From Hirsutella rhossiliensis (Eukaryota; Ascomycota; Sordariomycetes; Hypocreales; Ophiocordycipitaceae), in contig NW_025408670.1 in NCBI RefSeq assembly GCF_020360975.1, positions 186,001 through 250,000 of the forward strand: a stretch of 64,000 nucleotides of DNA, given 5' to 3'. Of this stretch, positions 32,470 through 39,738 are shown one piece after another. The notes beneath the pieces are model-generated. The model had not been told where the DNA came from. It was given only the letters and a program-made list of their open reading frames with translations, and made no database searches. How positions within the stretch are numbered: position 1 is the stretch's first letter; every line of letters starts with the position of its first letter. The translations under genes were made by a program, and so were the position numbers.

Positions 32470-32909
32470 CCAACCCGCGTTCACAAGGGACAGCCTCCAA
32501 CATCACCTCCGGAGGACCCAAGCAGGACTACGGATATTTACCCCGAAGGGGTGCGGTCAGGCCGAAGGACTGGCTGCGAGAAGCCACCCTGCAAGCACAC
32601 CAGACAGTGTCCACACCGTAGACTGGGAGGTCCAAGTCACATACTACTTATATGGCAGTCCATACTGTGCCAACGCACACGGTCGGAACCACCACCAAAA
32701 AACTGGACGAAACCGATGAAAACACAGAACCACGGGGATAGCAAATCCCACAAAAATCACCCGGCTACCAAAGTAGTCCCAGCCCCAGGAGCGAGCCAGA
32801 GGCGAGCGGACCCCTTCCCCCTTATCCCGCAGCCGGAGGCGAGGACACGGAAACAAGCGAGGGTCACCGAGCGAGTGGACGAGAGTATGTTTGGTATAAG
32901 GGGGAACCA
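32470..32909 (+). repeat. common region CR15 (long type)
   Basis: CCTCC-GGAGG, CCCC-GAA-GGGG, long hairpin TCAGGCC/GGACTGGC, long-type block with TATGG-CAGT-CCATA, inverted repeat intact, followed by ACCAC/GTGGT where most units have ACCAG/CTGGT. Confidence 0.9.
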
Positions 32910-33147
32910 CGGAACCACGCACCAGTGTGGTGACTAATCCCCAGCCATTACGTGAGCAATCACGTGTCGTTCAGTCTGCTGACAAGGGGGAAGGAGACTC
33001 GTCATAACACGCAGACGGACGGAGGGAGGAACGTGAGTGGTGGGATAAGTGAGAGGGACCCACCCCAGCTTGTCGCAGCTTCCGCCAGGTTGCATGCACG
33101 ATGACATCAGTCCGGACTGAGAGGACGGATGCACAGATAACGGAGTG

Positions 33148-33166
33148 TATAAAGGCATGAGATGCC
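33148..33166 (+). promoter_or_regulatory. U15 TATA box plus adjacent hairpin
   Basis: TATAAA followed by stem GGCAT/ATGCC with loop GAG. An ACGTGA/TCACGT hairpin near 32,949-32,965 is shared with U10. Confidence 0.65.
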
Positions 33167-33601
33167 GCCCACTCTCCTTTCCTTTCTTCTATTTCTGACC
33201 TGTGGTCACCTTTGGGTTTCCTACTCCACGCTCTTGTAGCACCTGCTTTCAGCAAGCAACAGAGTCATCTGTCGAACAGAGAGTCTCAACCAGACACAAG
33301 ATTGTCCCGCGCACACGGCGCATAGTTGAGTTTCTACCCCGGGCATCCGGACATCACGGAAAGTGATTGCGTATTCCGTTCATTTTTGGAATGGTTTGTA
33401 TTTCGAGAGAAATGATATGAAAAGGCGAGACAAGTGTTGACGGTCGTCTGTGCAGGGCAGCGTGTCTGCATTCAATGCATTGTTGCTCGGAGGAGTTTCT
33501 GGAGCAGCCAGTGCGGTACAGCACGCAATTTCTCTCTCTCACTGGGTGGGCCAAGCCTTAGCTGGAGAGCGCTCGGCTACTACTTCCACGGAGTAGGCAG
33601 G

Positions 33602-34162
33602 ATGAGTCTGGCACTTCATTCCCGGACAGTTTCTGGTGACTGTCCCTGTTCCTCGCCAGCTGCAGTGGCCACGGATTGCAACAATTGCAATCACCTTGTC
33701 TGTTCTCCTTTCTGGTCCCATCGTTGGTGTAAGCGATGGTTCATCATTCATTTGGTGACGACTCATGGCTTGTCGACTTCCTCCCTTTCCGAGGGAATAC
33801 ACAAGTGTCTACGTCCACGGGATTTGGATTACCGAGTGGCGCAGCGTGCGCAAGATGGCCTCTTTTATCATGCAGTGTTGTTGCGTCTTGGCCCAGACAC
33901 CTCGGGACTGAGTCGGGAAGAGTGCGTCAGATTGGAGAGCATGCTGGAGTCAGCCTTTGATACAACCGGTATGACAGACGAGTGTGTTCGGATGTCTACT
34001 GTGGCGTCGATGCCGTGCTGCCTGTACCGCATGAAGCCGGAGATGCACTTTTGGGCTAAGGAGATGTCGAGGGATGGTTCCGTCGTCGCTGGAGACGAGT
34101 GGCTTCTGTATGACCTTTTGACGGAAATGGAGGGTGCGGGTGTGTTTAGCACAACTATCTAG
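33602..34162 (+). CDS. U15 cassette gene: unknown protein of at least 186 aa
   Basis: ORF with an ATG at 33602 giving 186 aa. The frame is open upstream to about 33,434 (including WRALGYYFHGVG, like U8), and a TTGACGG...GTGCAG acceptor-like sequence ends at about 33,456, so an earlier exon may exist. Visible features: a Cys cluster CPCSSPAAVATDCNNCNHLV, RRDLDYRVAQRAQDGLF-like segment near residue 90, and an acidic C-terminus. No family recognised. Confidence 0.55.
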   Translation: MSLALHSRTVSGDCPCSSPAAVATDCNNCNHLVCSPFWSHRWCKRWFIIHLVTTHGLSTSSLSEGIHKCLRPRDLDYRVAQRAQDGLFYHAVLLRLGPDTSGLSREECVRLESMLESAFDTTGMTDECVRMSTVASMPCCLYRMKPEMHFWAKEMSRDGSVVAGDEWLLYDLLTEMEGAGVFSTTI

Positions 34163-34297
34163 ATGGGTTGTCCAAGAAGTGGGACATGTTCATGAACGAC
34201 CTTTTCTTTTTCCTTGAACATGCCGTGAAAAATAGATGAGAAGTCGTAAGTGGTTGCTATCAGGCGTTTACAAGAGAGCCACCCAAGATCGTAGATT

Positions 34298-34643
34298 CCA
34301 CTCTCCAAGGGATACCACTCTGAAGAGCACCGCCGGAGGCCCATATCTAGACTACGGACATAACACCCGAAGGGTGTGCGGACGGGCCGAAGGACCGGCT
34401 GCGAAGAGCCACCCTGCAAGAGACCCAGACGGAACCACACCTCAAACACGACCCGAGTGAAACGAGGTAAACACAACACAGTGAAGCGCTACAGATGATA
34501 ATCTCCCTTCCAGGAGCGAGCCAGCGGCGAGCGGACCCCTTCCCCCTTATCCCGCAACGAGGCCAGCAGCCGAGTGAGGACACGGGAGCAAGCGATCGAA
34601 GAGAGCGCGCGGACGCCAGTATGTTTGGTATAAGGGGGAACCA
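34298..34643 (+). repeat. common region CR16 (short type)
   Basis: First hairpin with GATACCA loop, GCC-GGA-GGC, ACACCC-GAA-GGGTGT, long hairpin ACGGGCC/GGACCGGC, inverted repeat intact, ACCAC/GTGG follow-on as in CR15. Confidence 0.9.
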
Positions 34644-34858
34644 CGGAACCACGCACCAGTGTGGCTCCTCCCCAGTCGTAGACACCGAGTGCAACGAAGA
34701 GTGTGGCTGTACAGTCTCTGGAGTGGGTGGAAGAGGCTGGTGTGTAACGCCCAGTCAGAGCGGAGGGAAGACGGCGGAGGCTTGCAGAGGAACCCTCATG
34801 CATGCAGACTGACAAGTAGGTGTGGAGCCCAAGGAGGGTGACACCCATCGCCGAGAGG

Positions 34859-34875
34859 TATAAAGGTCCTAGACC
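34859..34875 (+). promoter_or_regulatory. U16 TATA box plus adjacent hairpin
   Basis: TATAAA followed by stem GGTC/GACC with loop CTA. GGTGT/ACACC hairpin upstream. Confidence 0.65.
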
Positions 34876-34879
34876 GCCC

Positions 34880-36020
34880 ACTTCAACAGAACCCAGAAAG
34901 GCTGGGCTTCTTCCTCATCCAGCAGTGGACATTGCGAAGCACAAGGTGAGGCTCTTTCACAACGGAGTGAGGCGACGACGCATTCTCTATCAAGCACAAG
35001 AGTGCAACTCATCTCACTCATATCACGGGCAGTGACAGTACTCATTGCTCAGTAGTTGCGCAGAGCAGTGCATTCCACCACCACAGCCAGCAGCGTTGCT
35101 ATTCTAACCCCATCCGGGGCCCACGGGAGACACTATCGTGACTGCGTCACTCGTCTTGCAGACAGCTCTTTTCTTACTCCTCGCCTGGCGGCTCGCTTAA
35201 AGATGCCGAGTGTGACTCTCTTCTTCCACTTGGAAGATGCCCTGTTGTCCATCGTTGTTGATGAATGAATCACTTGTATTCCCTCCCCGCGCACGGAGTG
35301 CTGGCTTGAGAAGCACAAGAGTCAGGTTCTAGAACTGGGACGGGGGGAAACGGCCGAGTGCCTTAGCACATTCCTCCCACAGACAGTGGGAACAGTTAAT
35401 ATGCGTAGGGGAATCCAGTCGCGGTAGCCCGAATCCTTGAGGTTACGAGGAGAGCTTGGCTCCTTGCCTGAGGCCTCCCCCCTTCTTCCTGTCACACGCT
35501 GTGCGAGATTTGCGGTCTAGCCCATCCCTCTGACAGAGTCGGTGAGGCGGTAGCCCGGGGAACGGAATGACCACGCAAGTGTAGACCCAGTGCATCTCGT
35601 AAGAGTCCATTGGTAACCAGGCGATTGTACTGTAGACCAGTCGCCCGCTCCTCGTAACCTCGTCACATAGACGGGAAGGATGACTGGAAGTGAATATGAA
35701 TGTGAATATGATTATGTGAATGCACACTTGGGACTACCGGTATAAAGGCGAAGGTATTAGGACTTGACTCGAAGTCATCATGGATTGCACCCGCAGACGT
35801 GGCCTTGAACGTGGAGGGACACTCCACACATCCCTCATCGACAGCTGGGAATAGCTATCGGAGCGGATCGACGAATGAATACACTCAGCTGGATTTGGGA
35901 GTCCTTCCATCGATGTGGTTGTAGATTGAATCTGCCATCATCTTGTGCACCATGCTGCTACGCTCTGTCCAGAACCAATCAGGCTACATACAGACAAGAG
36001 CACGGAAGAGAGTGATCCTT
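34880..36020 (+). ncRNA. U16 non-coding-type cassette body
   Basis: Contains a CCCAG/CTGGG hairpin, a probable intron GTGAGG...CTTGCAG (about 34,946-35,161) whose 3' end matches U4, and a 3' part (35,500-35,660) that matches U3 with many substitutions. The short ORFs are not preserved in U17 because of indels. Best read as a spliced non-coding transcript; unproven. Confidence 0.35.
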
Positions 36021-36025
36021 TGAGA

Positions 36026-36372
36026 CCAACTCCTCCAAGAGATACCACCTCGAGGATAACCGCCGGAGGCCCAGAGCATGACTACGGATATTTACCCCGA
36101 AGGGGTGCGGACGGGCCGAAGGACCGGCTGCGAAGAGCCACCCTGCAAGAGACCCAGACGGAACCACACCTCAAACACGACCCGAGTGAAACGAGGTAAA
36201 CACCACAGAGTAAAACGCTACAGATAATAATCACGACCCCAAGAGCGAGTAGAACGAGCGGACCCCTTCCCCCTTATCCCGCAACGAGGCCAAGAGGCCG
36301 AGTGAGGACACGGGAGCTAGCGAGTGTTAACGAGCGCGCGGACGCCAGTATGTTTGGTATAAGGGGGAACCA
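36026..36372 (+). repeat. common region CR17 (short type, last)
   Basis: CTCC-AAGAGATACCACCTCGAGG hairpin, GCC-GGA-GGC, CCCC-GAA-GGGG, long hairpin ACGGGCC/GGACCGGC, inverted repeat intact. It differs clearly from CR16 although the body that follows is nearly identical to U16. Confidence 0.9.
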
Positions 36373-36587
36373 CGGAACCACGCACCAGTGTGGCTCCTCC
36401 CCAGTCGTAGACACCGAGTGCAACGAAGAGTGTGGCTGTACAGTCTCTGGAGTGGGTGGAAGAGGCTGGTGTGTAACGCCCAGTCAGAGCGGAGGGAAGA
36501 CGGCGGAGGCTTGCAGAGGAACCCTCATGCATGCAGACTGACAAGTAGGTGTGGAGCCCAAGGAGGGTGACACCCATCGCCGAGAGG

Positions 36588-36604
36588 TATAAAGGTCCTA
36601 GACC
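36588..36604 (+). promoter_or_regulatory. U17 TATA box plus adjacent hairpin
   Basis: Same as U16: TATAAA then GGTC/GACC. Confidence 0.65.
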
Positions 36605-37143
36605 GCCCACTTCAACAGAACCCAGAAAGGCTGGGCTTCTTCCTCATCCAGCAGTGGACATTGCGAAGCACAAGGTGAGGCTCTTTCACAACGGGTGAGG
36701 CGACGACGCATTCTCTATCAAGCACAAGAGTGCAACTCATCTCACTCATATCACGGGCAGTGACAGTACTCATTGCTCAGTAGTTGCGCAGAGCAGTGCA
36801 TTCCACCACCACAGCCAGCAGCGTTGCTATTCTAACCCCATCCGGGGCCCACGGAGACACTATCGTGACTGCGTCCTCGTCTTGCAGACAGCTCTTTTCT
36901 TACTCCTCGCCTGGCGGCTCGCTTAAAGATGCCGAGTGTGACTCTCTTCTTCCACTTGGAAGATGCCCTGTTGTCCATCGTTGTTGATGAATGAATCACT
37001 TGTATTCCCTCCCCGCGCACGGAGTGCTGGCTTGAGAAGCACAAGAGTCAGGTTCTAGAACTGGGACGGGGGGAAACGGCCGAGTGCCTTAGCACATTCC
37101 TCCCACAGACAGTGGGAACAGTTAATATGCGTAGGGGAATCCA
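36605..37143 (+). ncRNA. U17 non-coding-type cassette body, truncated
   Basis: Near-identical to U16 up to GGGGAATCCA at about 37,143, where it stops and unrelated sequence begins. Differences from U16 are single-base run-length changes (GGAG/GGG, GGGAGAC/GGAGAC) and one AC loss. This is the right end of the array. Confidence 0.4.
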
Positions 37144-37333
37144 TAAGAACAGTGAGTTCGTGGCAGGCAATAACGTCTCCTCCCGCTCGGCCATGGACTT
37201 ACACCTCGACGAGAGCGGCCTGATCCTCTGCGCCAGGCTTCTCAACTATGACAAGGAATGGGTGGATGCGACCTTCGATCTGTCCACCATATACGCAGGC
37301 AAGAAGGGCGAGCTCAAATATGAGACCCCGTAG
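37144..37333 (+). pseudogene. cyanovirin-N-like domain fragment
   Basis: Open frame from the array junction to a stop at 37,333, reading SAMDLHLDESGLILCARLLN and then KEWVDATFDLSTIY, which has the pattern of one CVNH (cyanovirin-N homology) repeat: a short hydrophobic strand, L-x-A-x-C/L, then W-x-x-A-T-x-D-L. The first half of the domain is absent, cut by the array end. CVNH proteins bind mannose-type glycans; this remnant probably does nothing. Confidence 0.5.
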
Positions 37334-37998
37334 GCCAACCTCTTCTTTAAATGTACTTATTTTACATCCAGTGATTGGGGGCGAGTTGCCCAGATACGAT
37401 CCCGGTCCGGAAGACTTCGAAGACGAAGACGCTCGATCCCATGATGGACATCTTCTGGCCGCCATTGTCAAAGAAAACCCACAAGTGACGCCCAAAGCCG
37501 AACATTCATCTTCGGTATGGGACTTCGACTCGTCTCCATTCCATTGCCAGTACCGCCGTCCTTGTATGCAAAATACGAGTCCGTGTCGTGCGGATGATTG
37601 GGATTGTATTAATTATAGTTACCCCATGTACAAAACGGGGTCCCACAATGGCACTGCCGCCTCCATCTATCTCCCTCTGCAAGCTGACACAAAACTATTG
37701 AGAAAATGGCCTGTCCCATGAGAGAATTAGTCACGCGTGACCGCGTTTGTCGGAATGGAATGAGACCCCATTGTAATCTCGTATATCCGTAGATGCATGA
37801 ATGTCCCCTTTGTGGGGAAGGATACGAGAGCCGAACTAGTTCGTATTTGTATCTGCTCTGTAGTCATCGATGTGCCATGTATAAAGCCTAATGGAACTCG
37901 AGGCAATGGAATCATGGCTCTGAAGTCTGAGCCTCTTTCAGACCTTGACCGGAGTCGCATTGGCGCAGCTAACTTCCGCTTAACACTCGTTACTCATT
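37334..37998. other. junction spacer between array and chromosome
   Basis: An open stretch (about 37,370-37,721) reads ELPRYDPGPEDFEDEDARSH and on to a stop; it could be an exon of the broken CVNH gene or a neighbour, but I recognise nothing. The last 270 bp are probably the upstream region of the next gene. Confidence 0.35.
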
Positions 37999-39738
37999 AT
38001 GCACTTGTTCAGGACTGTCGCCGTGGCTGCGGCCTTGGTCCCTGCTGTCTTCGCAGAACCAGAGATTTTCTACTCGCTTTCGAATCCTTCAACGGTCACG
38101 ACCGATACCTTTCGCTCGTCCAAACACGCATGGACTGCTACGACCCAGACCAGCACTCATGATACCCGTTCATCCCAGGCACCCACCAAGACTGGCAGCC
38201 GCTCCCGGACTCCCGGCTGGCCTCCTTCAAGCAAACACAATAGTCCTGGGCGCCCAATCGCCGGCAGCAGCACCAGGGGCTCCATCAGCGCTACCTCTAG
38301 CACTATTACGTCTTGCCCTTCTAATGCTACAAACTGCGACTCTGGAACTGTGACCGCGGACGACGTTGCCAAAGCTACTGCAAAGGTTCTCGACGTCGGC
38401 ACGTCGATCAATGTGGAGATTAGGTGCTATGGTAACTTCTGCGCCCCCGTCCTCCCCTGTGACAATTGCGGCTACTTCCGTGTTTTCTGTAAGAACAAGG
38501 ACTGCTACGTTGAGCGCTGCTCAATCGAGGAGCGCAACACCCTCATCCTATGGTCACACGCCGAGGGCAAGTTCTGCTACGCTCCCGACACGCAGGCCGA
38601 GAGCAACGAGTGGATCAGCTGCGTGGAGGGCAAGTGCACTTTCAGACTGTGCGGCGGTGACGAGTGCAACAAGAACCTGCTCTATCACGGCGAGACGTGT
38701 ATTTGGCAAGAATCCCGTGACGAGAGTTACAATCAGAAGATGCACAATGGCAAGCTTTGCAAACCCCGGCCTGATCGCAAGGAGCTTCCTCCGCAACCAC
38801 ACTGGGGTGGCCATTACAAGAACGACAGCATCGTTGATCCCCAGCCGCTTTTGCAACACTGGCTCTACAGCAGTGACGTTGACGACGCTGCCCTCGCAAT
38901 CCTGGACCGACCAGACCTCGAGGGCGTTCAAGCGCTCTACAGGTGGAGGGATCTCGAGTCTGAGAAGGCAAAGTATGACTTTTCCAAAATCATTGAAGAC
39001 TTGAAACGTGTTCAGGCCAAAGGCAAGAAGCTTTGGGTCCAGCTGCAAGACAGGACCTTCTTTATCAAGAACATCCCAACGCCAAAGTACATGCAGACAC
39101 CACTCTACAGCAACGGCAGTGTGCCGACTTGCGACGGCGAGAATTGCGAAAGGAACTTTGAGCATGGTGGTTGGATGGCGGCGCAATGGAATCCTCACGT
39201 GCGCGAGCGCTTCCAAGCACTAATGAAGGCCATGGCAGACGAACTGGACGGCCAGATCTACGGTCTCAATCTTCCAGAAACTTCAATCGAGGTGGAGCAG
39301 GGCAAGAACAACTACACCAGTGAGGGCTACTTTCAAGGCGAGTTGGAAAATGCCGCGTATGCCGCAAGTGTGTTCGAAAAATCCTACGTGGTTCAGTACG
39401 TTAACTTCTGGCCCGACGGATGGGAGAATAACAACAACTACTTCACAAAGTCCTTCAGCTTTTACGCCAAGCATGGCGTCGGGGTGGGCGGGCCGGATCT
39501 GATTCCATACGACAAAGGACAAGAGAAGAACTCATACCCATTCCTGAGAGAGTATCGCGACAAGGTTCCCATCAGCGTTGTGGCTGTCCAAGAGCCTGAT
39601 TTGAAAAAGATATACAACGAAACTGGCAAGCCCTTTACAAAGGAGGAGTTTGTAGACTATGCTACAAAACGGCTTGGCGTCAGGATTATCTTCTGGGCAA
39701 CAGCCTCTCCGTGGCTCAACGGGACAAGAAAGGCATGA
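37999..39738 (+). CDS. secreted Cys-rich protein with C-terminal barrel-like (glycosidase-type) domain
   Basis: 579 aa, intronless, start at ATG 37999. Residues 1-19 are a clear signal peptide (MHLFRTVAVAAALVPAVFA). Residues of about 20-120 are Ser/Thr/Pro-rich, likely O-glycosylated. About 140-255 is a Cys-rich module (IRCYGNFCAPVLPCDNCGYF, CVEGKCTFRLCGGDEC). From about 290 on (YSSDVDDAALAILDRPDLEG, YDFSKIIEDLKRVQAKGKKL, YGLNLPETSIEVE, VVQYVNFWPDG, GVGGPDLIPYDKGQEKNSYP, IIFWATASPWL) it resembles bacterial hypothetical proteins with a glycoside-hydrolase-like TIM barrel. Bacterial origin of this half, fused to a fungal secretion module, is an inference from remembered family resemblance. Substrate unknown. 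Confidence 0.75.
   Translation: MHLFRTVAVAAALVPAVFAEPEIFYSLSNPSTVTTDTFRSSKHAWTATTQTSTHDTRSSQAPTKTGSRSRTPGWPPSSKHNSPGRPIAGSSTRGSISATSSTITSCPSNATNCDSGTVTADDVAKATAKVLDVGTSINVEIRCYGNFCAPVLPCDNCGYFRVFCKNKDCYVERCSIEERNTLILWSHAEGKFCYAPDTQAESNEWISCVEGKCTFRLCGGDECNKNLLYHGETCIWQESRDESYNQKMHNGKLCKPRPDRKELPPQPHWGGHYKNDSIVDPQPLLQHWLYSSDVDDAALAILDRPDLEGVQALYRWRDLESEKAKYDFSKIIEDLKRVQAKGKKLWVQLQDRTFFIKNIPTPKYMQTPLYSNGSVPTCDGENCERNFEHGGWMAAQWNPHVRERFQALMKAMADELDGQIYGLNLPETSIEVEQGKNNYTSEGYFQGELENAAYAASVFEKSYVVQYVNFWPDGWENNNNYFTKSFSFYAKHGVGVGGPDLIPYDKGQEKNSYPFLREYRDKVPISVVAVQEPDLKKIYNETGKPFTKEEFVDYATKRLGVRIIFWATASPWLNGTRKA

Noticed and set aside
3110..36372. Common region as a tRNA, 5S rRNA, hammerhead or group I intron
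   Set aside because: No acceptor/T-loop pattern, no 5S core, no CUGANGA/GAAA hammerhead core and no group I P7 pattern could be matched by eye. A covariance search is still needed.
3144..36610. Many minus-strand ORFs recurring across the common regions (for example with PGSVVPPYTKHTG)
   Set aside because: They recur because the DNA is repeated. The reading crosses the hairpins and inverted repeat, contains frame changes between copies, and the compensatory changes fit pairing, not codon constraint.
1751..37143. CRISPR-like array or satellite DNA
   Set aside because: Units are 1.7 kb with distinct genes and promoters; repeats are structured regions, not short identical spacers.
1751..37143. 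Helitron or DNA-transposon gene-capture array
   Set aside because: No Rep/helicase, transposase, CTRR end or target duplication at unit borders was found.
1751..37143. HUH-Rep or capsid genes that would make the array a clear ssDNA virus integration
   Set aside because: None of the cassette products shows the Rep motifs or a Walker A box I could recognise; the virus link is kept only as a hypothesis.
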